Below are positions 47,401 through 58,502 of a DNA stretch of 64,000 nt, piece after piece. Both the position numbers and the translations under genes were made by a program. Within the stretch, counting starts at the first letter, position 1. Every line of letters starts with the position of its first letter. This stretch comes from Glossina fuscipes (lineage: Eukaryota; Arthropoda; Insecta; Diptera; Glossinidae): assembly GCF_014805625.2 (NCBI RefSeq), contig NW_023998427.1, forward strand, positions 1,730,769 through 1,794,768, written 5' to 3'. Below the pieces are notes generated by a model, which did no database searches, was not told the DNA's origin, and was given only the letters and a program-made list of their open reading frames with translations.

Positions 47401-47964
47401 CTACCGGGATTCCAGTTCTTCGAAACGTTTTTGATTTTCCGGACGATTAATTAGAATTTGTAATTGTTGATGTAAAGCTTCGGCTGTAGTTTCAGAGTCG
47501 CAACGATAGGCATGCACATGTAGCGGACATTTGGTAGCGGGATTGTATAAAAGTAAAACACAAGCTACAATATCATCTGTTTGCATGGAACTGGTTATGG
47601 CACTGTGTGGTACAAAATGTTTCGATGAGCCCTATTTTAAATGAAAGGATAAGGTTTTCCCCTTTTATTGAAGTACATTTTCGAGAGTGATGAGACGTAC
47701 CTGTATTATCTTTATGCCTTTGTGAGACACTTGCAGCGTGACTTTTATCGGTTCTTGAGCACGTGATCTATCCACAAGGTAAGGCAGTACCGAATTGATA
47801 ACTCTTTGCCCCCGCAGACCTTTGGCCTCTTCAGCTCCCAGAAACCAAACATAATACGATGCTTTCTGAACATCGCGACGTAAACGTAGCGCCATTATAG
47901 TTAACAGCGATGGAATAAAATATGACTTCCGGTATTTATTGATTCGTATATGAACTGAAGACAT
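44485..47964 (-). CDS. PTB/PID-domain protein with long disordered Arg/Ser-rich tail (4 exons)
   Basis: Exons 47964-47701, 47631-47405, 46962-46364 and 46301-44485 join with matching phases into 968 residues. Residues 1-165 look like a phosphotyrosine-binding (PID) fold: KASYYVWFLGAEEAKGLRG, then EPIKVTLQVSHKGIKIIQG, then HSAITSSMQTDDIVACVLLL, and ending in a long C-terminal helix (EALHQQLQILINRPENQ). The remaining 800 residues are low-complexity and polar, with many Arg, Ser, Asp, His and Asn, including short acidic and RS-like stretches and PPxxP-type motifs (PLLLPPRDY). The C-terminus is RSAGRVGLAAVNPY. I recall uncharacterised fly PID proteins of this type (CG12581-like), but do not assign a name. 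It is probably a cytoplasmic adaptor. The third acceptor is fixed by phase (TTCTAG, not the nearby ATTAG). Confidence 0.75.
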
Positions 47965-48228
47965 ATTTAGATAATAATAATAATAGTAATAATAATAATA
48001 ATAATAATAGATAGCTAATAATAATTATAATACGCATTCGAAAGCATTTCAAAACACATTTATGGAAAGTCTACCTTTAATAGGAATAAACGTCTCTCTC
48101 TGTGCCTTGTTGATGAACTGTTTCGTTTGAGTGTTCAATAGTTTATGATCGAGTATTAGGTTTTACCACAACGCACATTTCGCTTTTATTCCAAATTGCC
48201 TTCCCATAATTGCGTACATGCCTGTACA

Positions 48229-48235
<7 letters not shown>

Positions 48236-48286
<51 letters not shown>
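48236..48286. repeat. (TA)n microsatellite
   Basis: About 25 perfect TA units in the 5' flank of the PTB-domain gene. Confidence 0.95.
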
Positions 48287-48292
<6 letters not shown>

Positions 48293-48503
48293 TTAGCTAG
48301 ATTAAGCGTGAATTGAAATAAAAATGAAATGCTTGAATGTGCATTTAACGTATGAAATTTATATATTCAGTTGATGGGACTTACAAGTGATATCAACTAT
48401 TAGATGTTGTTTTTGCTAATATTGCTGTTGTTCTTGTAAAACAATACCAAGCACCTGTCAAACAAGTTGTTTATGCTAACTAAATACAAATATGCACAGA
48501 AAC

Positions 48504-48582
48504 GTGCATACATACATATATACATACATACATACATACACACACAAACACACACCACAATATATATATATATATATATACA
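48504..48582. repeat. (CATA)n, (CA)n and (TA)n compound microsatellite
   Basis: CATACATA units run into CACACA units and then TATATA units. Confidence 0.85.
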
Positions 48583-51152
48583 ATTATATTTATTAATACT
48601 CCTATGATTTAAACGATTTTGAGAATGGTACACGAAATCTATACACAAAACGGTGTATTGGCAAATTTCACTAAATACTTATGACGAACGAATAAACGCA
48701 ATTATGTTGTCGTGTATAGGCATCTTGTCTTGTGTTGCGTTAGGTTCAAGCGGCAGCGACGACTACAGCCACCACGATGGCAAGACGTTAAAATATATAG
48801 TTAATGCGCAGAAGTGAAATTCCTATACCATCACAATCAGGCTCCCCAGGTGAAACTATCTGTTACCGAAAGTTAATTGAAAGTTGAAAATATTTTGCGT
48901 AAGCGATCTTGTGCGTAATCAATACAGTCTACAAAGACTTAGATGCTGTTCATCGACGAAAGAAACACAAAAAAATTTTTTTTTTATTATTTTTCATTTC
49001 AATCTATAGTTTGTTTATGGATTCTGCGTAGACACTATCCAAAAATTGTCCACAAATTAAAATAATTTTTTTTCAACAAGATATTCGAGTTTTTCTTATT
49101 TTTTCTTATCATCATTATTCTTATGTATCTATGTGAAAATCTTAAAATATCAATCACCGGACATATTTAAATGCCTGGCTGCCATACGGAGTTGTTTAAG
49201 AAATTTCCTTTTTCTCATCACTTTCACTAAACACTATTTTTTTTGATTTCGTTTTGATTAAGATCAAATTAATCATAAATAAAAAAGATCTGTATGGATG
49301 TGTGTTCCATTTGTTGGTGGAATTGATTTTTAATATTAATCTATATCTAAATATTTAAATAATGTCCGACTAAGTATTTTTTTTTATTTTTTCTTAGCCA
49401 GGAATTCTATAGTGGTCGATTAATGTGTTCCACCCACAGCCCGACAGATGAAAGGATTAGCTTTCAGCGTAATTACACATTAATTAAAAACGTAAGTTGT
49501 CGAAAGTTTGATCTTTTTGCGAATGATTTTCGCAACTATTTCGGGGATGCGTATCAAATGTCAAGTGATATCTAATAAGGTTCACTATCAACTCTATTCT
49601 GAAAACACGTAAAGAACTTAATTAACTTTTAACTTTGTTTTCACTCCATTTGCCCAGTTATCATTTAAAGGCACACTTGCTTGTATTCCAAATATTTTCC
49701 CATACATCTTTACGTAATAATCATGCTCCCTCTGTATTCTTTTGCAAAAAAGACAAAACAAGGAAAAAGGTAAAGATCAGAAGAAAGGAATTGTATCCGT
49801 CTGTAACGGAATCTTTTACAGCCACCATCTTCGGCTTAAAAGGGGAAACACAAAAGACAAATAAAAAAAAAACAAATAAAATATCGATACTCTATAGGAT
49901 GAGATGGCTACGGCCGATTTTTTCCATTTTTATACGCATGTTGTACGTGAATCATTTTCCGGTTATTTCCGCGGTAGTTTATGAGTAATGAGAAGAAAGC
50001 TCAATATTTTCGAATTTGAAAGCAGACATATTCTCAGTTTACGTTGTACTGTGAGCGTGTCCTTCGGCCTGTTTGGGCCATTTTCAACGGGAACGTGCTT
50101 TCCAATATTTCTGCAATATTTTCCTTGCTTGTCCTCGCTTTTTGTTGCGTTAAGCAAAAAGTTTTACTCCAAATATCACATAGACGAATGGACAGAGAAA
50201 CTGATATGCCTAAATCGATTCAGAATTTTATTGACTAATTAAAAATGTATATATTTTGCGCGTTCTCTGAAAATACCTTCTGGGTTAATGTCCGCGAGAT
50301 CGAAAGTTATAGATGTAAATATCAAAAAATTGTTGGTATTTTTTCTGATGTTGTTTTAGTTTCTTTTAGATTGCGGACGCGTCTGCGAACAGATCATGCC
50401 CATTTTTTTAACATAGCATCTATAATCGATTAGGGAATACTTGCACCAAATTTCAGCTTCGTATCTTCATTTTTGCGACAATTCGCAAAACGTATCCATC
50501 AAATTGATTTGCGTTTTTTGGTGTTTTGTTGAGAGAAAAGATTTTGTTTCCTTTTTGAACAATATGATTTTCATTTGCTGATGCCGATAACAGATACTAC
50601 ATACTAGTCTTCCCATTATTGGCATTATTTTAATAAAATAGTCTTTTCATCGTTTTCTGAGATATTCACTGTAATACAACTGAACCGAACTGAATATTTT
50701 CGAAATTTAATTGCAGGCTAATGAGACTCTTCACGTTTCATTTACCGAGAGAATAACAGGACAAATTAGTTTTCACATACTGAGTAGGTAGACTGTTTTT
50801 AAAATTCGTTTCATTGCTTTGCGATTTACATCTCATTATCATATGATAATTATTTGAAAATTAAATGAAGAGAATATTATTCAGCGTGGGTTAAGCAAAA
50901 AGTGAGTTATTATTCGTTGATCATTCGATTAATAATATTCAGCTGAATAAAGCACAGCATGTGCGAAATAATTGTGTCACAGCTCTTTGGGCATTTGAGC
51001 TTCTTACTTACCAATACTTCATCCATTGTCTTTATCTAATCTGAAGAGAGCTTTATTTAGATAAGAAACAATATTGTAATGTGAAATGCATTTAGAACAA
51101 AAAGTCATTGCGTTTAAATTTTAGTTAAGTGAGTAAACGTTATCAATAAAGG

Positions 51153-52407
51153 ATGGATGTAACCGATCTTAGCTTTTTCGGTGGTAAATTGAAATCAGAT
51201 AAAGCCGACGCTAATAAAACTTCATCGAGTATAACGAACAATTATCAAAATATAACAAATAGCAATAAAGTGATAGTTTCCCGGGCTACTCGTGAAACGG
51301 AATACGATTGCAATCATCCATGTGTGGGCATAGCATTAATATTTAATCATAAGGATGTTAAGGGACAAAAACAACGTGTCGGTACGGAAAGAGATCGGGA
51401 CGCCATATACGCATCGTTAACTAATTACGGTTTCGATGTTCGAGTCTTTAATGATCTGACATTTGCTGATCTAAATGAAAAGCTTAAAGAGAGTGAGTAA
51501 GACATTTTATTAAGGGGAAAAATGTTATGTTGTTGTAAATGATTTCATCATCTACTCTCATTTTAATATGAATGGCATTTATATTTGAGTTCTTATCGTT
51601 TCGGTATTATATATAATTTTTATGTTTTTGTTGTAGCGGCTCAAGAAGATCACCAGCAAAATGATTGCTTGTTAGTTGTGGTCATGTCACATGGATACGA
51701 GGGGAGAATCTTTGCACGAGATATGGCGTATCCGGTTGAACGTTTATGGAATGCATTTTTGGGCGAAAATTGTACATCCTTAATTAATAAGCCCAAGTTA
51801 TTCTTTATTCAAGTAAAAGAAAGGACAAAGAAATTTTTTTGTTTTTTTTTGTTTTTAAAACCCTTCTCTAAAGTACATTATGAAATAATCCGTTTTAGGC
51901 CTGCCGGGGTGCGAATTTAGATAAAGCTGTCACCTATAGAAAATTTACTCCTATGTCACGTCAATCTTTCTCATTAGAGCCGTGGCGGGAGAAGGCAGAG
52001 GCCGCCTTGTATGCTATACCGAACACAGCTGATATGTTAGTTATGTATTCAACATTTGATAGTAAGTAAAGAACAGTTAGGCAAACTTAAGTGCCTTAAT
52101 AAAATTTCAACTTTTGATTTTGATTTCAGAGCACTATTCGTTTCGTAATATAGAGAACGGTTCGTGGTTCATACAAAGTGTATGCGATGTACTTGATGAA
52201 GCGGCCATGGATGAGGCTTCTTCGCCTCAAGGTGCGGAGCTTTTGCATTTATTAACTGCGATTAATAGAAAGGTAGCTTACGAATATCAATCGAATGCCA
52301 AGCAGGAAGCTCTTAATCAAATGAAAGAAATGCCAAATTTTATGTCTACGTTAACTAAGACATTTTATCTACGTGTAAAACGAAAAGTGCCTGAAATGAT
52401 TAGATAG
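51153..52407 (+). CDS. decay: effector caspase, decay-like (4 exons)
   Basis: Exons 51153-51492, 51640-51812, 51899-52061 and 52130-52407 give 317 residues. The prodomain is short (about 50 residues, Ser/Asn/Thr-rich, no CARD or DED), so it is an executioner type. The p20 part shows CVGIALIFNHKDVKG, RVGTERDRDAIYASL, the catalytic His132 in VVVMSHGYEG and Cys173 in FFIQACRG, split by intron 2. The p10 part has LVMYSTFDKHYSFRN and NGSWFIQSVC with the S1/S3 pocket residues. The DTDLS-type start and QACRG box resemble Drosophila Decay more than Drice or Dcp-1. Effector caspases cut after Asp (DEVD-like) during apoptosis. No catalytic residue is lost. It could be another effector-caspase paralogue; the caspase call itself is firm. 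Confidence 0.9.
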
Positions 52408-53386
52408 ATTACGCGGACTTTGTCCGAAAAAGTGATTTACATTTCGATTTTGTCATCGGCCGAAATTATGATATCTTTTAGTAAAAATAATGCCTTTCTT
52501 TTACTTAAATATATTGCTTTGTATTTATTTACACTTTATTTTTTAATGTCTAAAAAATGGTTTATATATAGATATATATATATTAAACAATAATAATAAT
52601 AATTGTGCGGTGTAGTAGGCTCATATGGTCCATCAATTATTTAAAAAATAGTTGTAAATATTTTGTAAAACAGAAAATAAAATAAATTGAGAAATTTTAA
52701 CCTGAAAGGGGACTATATCTCAACACCCTAAACTTTATAATGCCTCGTAGCAGGAGAGATTTCGCAAAAATCCATTCATTCAGCTTCATATAGATTATGA
52801 AAGGTAGATTTTATTTTATATTCGGATTAAAGGATCATAAAAGAGTATTTAAAGCTAAATTTATTTGATTTGTAAGGCAAAACAAAAAAAATCATATCGA
52901 ATGAATGGCAATGAATAGCTTATACTTAATAAATTTGTACTTTGTGTGGTAAAAATTCCTAATATAACAAATGCACATTTGTACGACTCTCGCCTATTTT
53001 AGCGAAAATTTTTAGAAAATATTTTTTTTATTATTTGTAATTCTTTATTATCATTATTGTTATTCATTTTTTTTCTTTTTTTTTTGGTTTTTTTGTTTTT
53101 TTTTTTATTGTCTAGGCTTTACATATGAAAAGACATTGCAAGTATGCATATATAAGTAAATATTGTAGGTGTTGGCACTGAAATATCATATACGTGTGTA
53201 CATGCGGTATTTGTTTGCCGACAGTATGTCAAGTATTCTGTTGCTTTTTCAAAAATTTTCGCTTTTTCCAATTTGCAGTCGACCTAGATAAACAAAATTT
53301 TTTGAATTCATTGAAATTAATTTCATTTTCTTTTTCGTACATTTTGTTTTTCTGTTTTTTGCTTTTTAAGTTTGCTTCCAATTTGG

Positions 53387-53387
<1 letters not shown>

Positions 53388-53423
<36 letters not shown>
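53388..53423. repeat. (TC)n microsatellite
   Basis: About 17 TC units with one TT interruption. Confidence 0.9.
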
Positions 53424-53520
53424 GTTCTTCTTATGCTACTTACGAACATGATAATTATCGGACAAGCATTTGGAAATGTTCGCAGCGGCTTGCGGTTGAC
53501 TAATAATGGCAAACAACAGA

Positions 53521-53552
53521 CAGCAGCCAGCAGCCAGCAGCCAGCAGCCAGC
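53521..53552. repeat. heptamer tandem repeat CAGCAGC
   Basis: Four to five copies of the 7-base unit CAGCAGC in tandem. A period of seven, not three, makes it unlikely to encode polyglutamine. Confidence 0.8.
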
Positions 53553-53943
53553 ATTTCAATTATGCAACATAAATGTTTATCCACAGAATTTTTCGTAATA
53601 AAGTCAAGAAACAAAATACCAGCTTCCTTGCCTAAAACACTTAGATGGACTTATGCTTTAACGGTTTAGAATAGTTTGACCTTTGCCCATTCATCTTATT
53701 TCATATATATCTATAAGTTATACTATTTGTGCTGATAATCGCTCGCTAATTGTTGCAAAACATCAACAATTGAGAGATTTGGAAGTATATGTAAAAAGAT
53801 TTATAAGAATTTTTCGGAAAAGTCAATAGCAAACAATGCAATATATTTGCGAATGTATTGATCAGAGTCATTTTCTCCTAAAAAAAATGTGCCTATAGAG
53901 GTGAAATGTCAGGAAATTTTAAATCACAATTTTGTTCTTATCG

Positions 53944-53982
53944 TATTATTATTATTATTATTATTATTGTTATTATTATTAT
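53944..53982. repeat. (ATT)n microsatellite
   Basis: About 13 ATT units with one GTT interruption. Confidence 0.85.
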
Positions 53983-54579
53983 CATTTATTTGGAGCAAAG
54001 AAATAAATTCTAGGATTAGGGCACTAAGCAATCAGGAAGGACTATTGGTTATTTCTTCCTTTAGTTTCTATGTCATATCTAATAGAGGAGAAAATTTCAT
54101 TTTGTCACTGTTAGGTTTAAAAGAAATTTATTTTTTACATCTCTCTTATTAAGAACATTGCTGTGAAAGTCAAACGTAGTGATAAAATGAAAAGTAGCTG
54201 ACGTTTTAAGAAACTAATACTACTAGCATCTTGCGAAAGTTATAATTGGGCAAGGCTAACCTTTAAATAATCTGCACCACTTCGTCTATGTACAGTACAG
54301 TTATTCAGTCGTTTTGATAATAATACGTGGAAAAGCCCACATTATTTTCATGCGAAGGCATAGTTTGCATGAGAGTCCGAATATTGGAGGGTGGCCAGAA
54401 CATCACAATTTCGCAAGTATAATTAATTTACTAAATTTACTAAAAGTTGTACAATTTTTCAGTTTCCATCATTAAACAACTAAACATTAGACTTTTCATT
54501 CATATAAAGGCTTATTTTTCGTGATAATCCACGCATGTGTTAGGATGTATATGATACGAATCTATATGATACAAATTCT

Positions 54580-55180
54580 CAACCGTTAATTTTTTTACCA
54601 AGGACTAATTTGTGACCAAGGACTAATTTACATTATTATTAATTATTAAAAATTATACTTTTTTCTGAGTGACTTACTATGTATGAGATATCTTATATGG
54701 AATGGGATTCAAGAAATAGACGTATATGATCCAAATTTTGTTCATTTTATTTTTATGTCAAACTACTATAAGACTAATACAAGAACAAATTTTTAGATTA
54801 GGCCTATTTGACATATAAAGTTTTACATTTGCTAAGAATCCGTATATGGGATGCTATCCGAAAAATAGACGAACTTGGTCCAAATTCAGTAAGATCAATG
54901 TCTCTATCAATTTACTGTTAGGAATAAAATCTCACCATTGAACAGCCTAAGTTAGAACTTTTTGTCATAAAAAGTTTCAGTCTTCGTAGACACGGTTATA
55001 CGAGACGTGGGCCAAATAATTCGCACAGCTAAGCCACATTTTTTAGAATCCGACACATTTTCAATAGCGTTCGTCTTTAGGTCAAAGCACGTCAATGTAT
55101 CAAATTTCAACAAAATAGACAGATAAGAGACGGACAGACGAACAGACAAAAAGACAAGCTTAGATCATTTTCTGAATCAG
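54580..55180. repeat. dispersed-repeat-like segment
   Basis: Two segments about 170 bases apart share a pattern: (C)GTATATG(G)GAT, then (A)GAAATAGACG, then (A/G)TCCAAATT. Near 55.1 kb the text ATCAAATTTCAACAAAATAGACAGATAAG precedes GACGGACAGACGAACAGAC and AAGCTTAGATC, a motif commonly found at the ends of fly repeats. Boundaries cannot be set. Confidence 0.35.
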
Positions 55181-56289
55181 TTGGTATAATAAATAGTGAG
55201 TCTATTTTAAACCCTTCAGTGTGTTACATCAGTTCGCACAAACTTAATATGCGCTGTACCACAAGTTTAATGAATTTCGTAATATCCGTTAATATCATAG
55301 AAGAAGCAGTAGATATATTACTTTAGCAGTTATTTCGTTACCTACTCTTTCAATTTTGTTCTTTGTATGTGAGCAAAGCATTTGCGCAAAGCAAAGTCAA
55401 TTGAGTCGAGAAAGTTTCTGTAAATAATTCAGTTTTAAGTAGATTTCCTACGAACTGTAAATAAAAATCTGCTTAACCTAAAAATCACAATTTTGTAATG
55501 TGAAGTTAATTTCGAAAAGGACTTGTGAATAGGAACGCAAAATCAAAATGGGGCGTTTTCTAAATGTTTATTATTGACTTAGACGATCCTATGAACTAAG
55601 AGTAATATTCACTTTTGACTGATGGGTTAACCCATGTCCATTATTTGTTCCGAAGCTATTCATTCAGTTTATTTTACATTGATTATGAACTAATCTTTCC
55701 GACCTTGTGGCTAAAATGAAATTTTTAACTCAATGCTCTACAAAAGTGTCTAAACTAGAATGTATGGGTTTTCGTTTAGCTTCGCTTCTCAATTAACTTC
55801 ATCCAGAAATGCACCGCCAAGTGTTTCCACGAAAAATCTTCATTCCTTCGCGGATAACTCCGAATCGTCAAAAATAACTGCCGATTGCACACAACAGTTA
55901 CTTTTTGCTTTCCCAATTCCCCTTTCGCAATTTTTATAAAAAATTAAATTGTAAATCCATTAAGAATTTATAATGCAACGCTGCGTGTGAAAGGGCGCGC
56001 TGCTACGCACCAACAAACTGTAGATCTTCATAACTTAAAACGTGGAAAACGATTGGAAAAAGTACGACGCGAGTACGACAAGTAATGTAACCTCAAAAAC
56101 AAGATCAAAATATAAGCTAAGCCATAAGACGAATTAATTGATTTAAGTGGAAACAGTGAGAATTTAACTCTAAAATGAAACTTGTACTGCTGATGTTTAT
56201 CGACGCCAAATGAATATGTTGAACGATGTATGATTGCAAGAAAGATCAGCAATATCTTAAGTTAACAGAAGCAAAGTTATTCACTTGCG

Positions 56290-56640
56290 TTATAAGAGTT
56301 GCTCAGGATACACGGTTCAAGCTCGAATGACAACTTCTGTCTCTAGCCAGCGGACTCATGCAGCATGGTGCCTTCTGATTACCACTTGTTCAGATCGTCG
56401 CAGCATGACTTGGCCGGCACGCGTTTTCGAAATGCTAAAGAAATGCATAAATGGGTCCAAACCAATATCGCCCTTTCGACACAGTACCGCTATGTTGCCA
56501 AGAAGATGGGAAACAGTTATAGGAAGTGATGGAAACTACTCTGATTAATGTATGTTGTACTAATATATCTCAAGAAATGCCTTTTTCAAATGAAAAACTG
56601 TTGAGAATAAATGCAAGCACCTATTAGCATTAGTATAAAT
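56290..56640 (+). pseudogene. mariner transposase C-terminal relic
   Basis: A readable frame gives VPSDYHLFRSSQHDLAGTRF with the third catalytic Asp of the DD34D motif, then RNAKEMHKWVQTNIAL. A one-base frameshift near 56500 moves the family C-terminus LPRRWETVIGSDGNYSD into another frame. The rest of the transposase upstream is not recognisable. The sequence after the stop (AAATGCAAGCACCTATTAGC) may be the decayed 3' terminal repeat. An inactive fossil of the Tc1/mariner superfamily. Confidence 0.8.
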
Positions 56641-57689
56641 CATGTGCATAAAAGGAGGTAAAGAATAATCAAATAATCACTTTGCTCTATAGCTAACCTT
56701 TGTAATCGTTGACTTGCGGTATCGTACGAATTTTAAGTGTTAAAGGTAGCGGCCACCTTTTCTTTTAAAAGCATTTAAATAAACAGCACACGACCTCAAG
56801 CGAAAGCTAGTAGCAAGGCATTCCAGTAGCGAGCCGACCGAACAATGAATGAATGCGCACTCAGCTAAAAAATTTAATATACGCGGAATTGATATGATGA
56901 AGTTCCTGCTCGGCCTAGAAAACTGTAGACGTTCGAGTAAAGAATTCCGCGTTTGTCACTGCGAAATTTTGTATAGATAAATTAATAGCCTCTATTTTAA
57001 GAAGTCATAGATGAAGAGCTTCTGTATAACGATATTTATTAGACATTTACCGAATAGAATAAAGGGCAAGGTTTCATAAAGGGCAGGAATTTTAAATGAT
57101 TAACGAACGGCCTGACTAACCTGAACTCACTCAAGGTCCTCTTTGGGGCAGAGCATATATATGAATTATTTCTTCTTTATCTTCTTTTTCTTCTTGTTCT
57201 TCTTATAACTAACAAATTTTGCAAATCTCTTTTCTTTTTTTTTTTTTAAATAAATGAAGTGCGTTGAGAGACTGAAAATGTTTTGAAGAGAGCTTTATGC
57301 AAAATGGAATTTTTGCGATTAACACGACAATAAATGTCGATGACAAATAGTAGTCGAATTAAAGCAATGATATTATATGGTAAGCATATAGGTATAAATA
57401 TGCGTGGATGTATGTCGTTGTTAATTAATTTTCTTTTATATGAATAAAAATTGATTTAGTTAGTGGATGAGTTTCATAAAAAGTACACATATACAAGCAC
57501 TTACACCCATATGCGCACATGGACGAGTTTAATAAACTTGTATGTATGTGTATGTATGTATGTGCATATATATGTGCGTGTTGATGAGTTTGTGTGTTTG
57601 ATGACTACGTTCCAACTTTCACTATTTTTACCGAATGATAAATAAAGTACGTAGTTAAACATTCATATATATGCATGCATAAATGTATT

Positions 57690-57734
57690 TACACACACAC
57701 ACACACACACACATATTTATATATATATATACAA
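57690..57734. repeat. (AC)n and (TA)n compound microsatellite
   Basis: Eleven AC units followed by TA units; a TATG-rich tract lies just before (57536-57575). Confidence 0.85.
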
Positions 57735-58476
57735 TGGAACAAAGTTGAAGTATTTCTTTTTCTTTTTCTTCTTCTTTTTTTTTTTGCAATCAGGTTTTTT
57801 TTTTTTCTTTACAATCCACTGCTCGTTTTGGCTTTGCTTCTTTTATTTTCTTTGCTGCACTTGCAGCGGCATTGTGCGGTCTTGCAGTTTGGCTGGTAGG
57901 TGTTGTTGAGCTCCGTAGTATTCACAAAAGTAAGCAGACTCATAACACAGGTGGCTTTAGACAATTGTTGTGCGCACTTTTCAATGTTTTTAAATTATGT
58001 ATGTGTGCACGTGTGTGCATGTATTCGGCTTGGGTGTATGTATTAGTTCAAGTCATCGATATCTGTTACACATGTTTCAATATCTTGGCGAAAGTTTAAT
58101 AATATTTTCTTTTTAATTGGAAGTAGTTTTTGGATAGATGTCTGTCTAAATTCACAATTTTCCTTAATGTGCTAATGTGTGTGCGTACGCAGATTTCATA
58201 CAATAATAATTACTTCATTCAATTTTCTAACCAGTTAACCATCAGTTAATCACCAGGGTGTAACCGAAGCAATAATTCAAATTTAAAAATTCATAATCAC
58301 ATAGCTTGACATGATTTTCATTTCCATTCTTAAAAGTAATCGCATTGAATGCAAATGTTTATTATTACGCTGGTATTTGTATGTTCGTTTGTTTGCTTGC
58401 TTGTGAAACTCTTCATAAGTTTTAATCTAGTTTTCAGCGTACACAAGAAAACGCTCCTATGATATATATACATAAC

Positions 58477-58502
58477 TATATATATATATATATATATATA
58501 TT
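58477..58502. repeat. (TA)n microsatellite
   Basis: Thirteen or so TA units in the gene desert. Confidence 0.85.

Larger units (their letters stand above)
47965..51152. other. divergent gene-poor region between the PTB gene and the caspase
   Basis: 3.2 kb between two genes transcribed away from each other. It holds ATA/TAA trinucleotide repeats (47970-48030), a TA microsatellite (48236-48286), CATA repeats (48504-48542), and a dispersed-repeat patch (about 50440-50520). No further gene is seen. Confidence 0.45.

Noticed and set aside
48400..48648. Minus-strand ORF with repeated Tyr/Val/Cys/Met
   Set aside because: It is translated CATA, CA and TA microsatellite.
53366..53614. Minus-strand ORF with an Arg-Glu repeat tail
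   Set aside because: The RE repeat is a translated TC microsatellite, and the rest overlaps a heptamer repeat.
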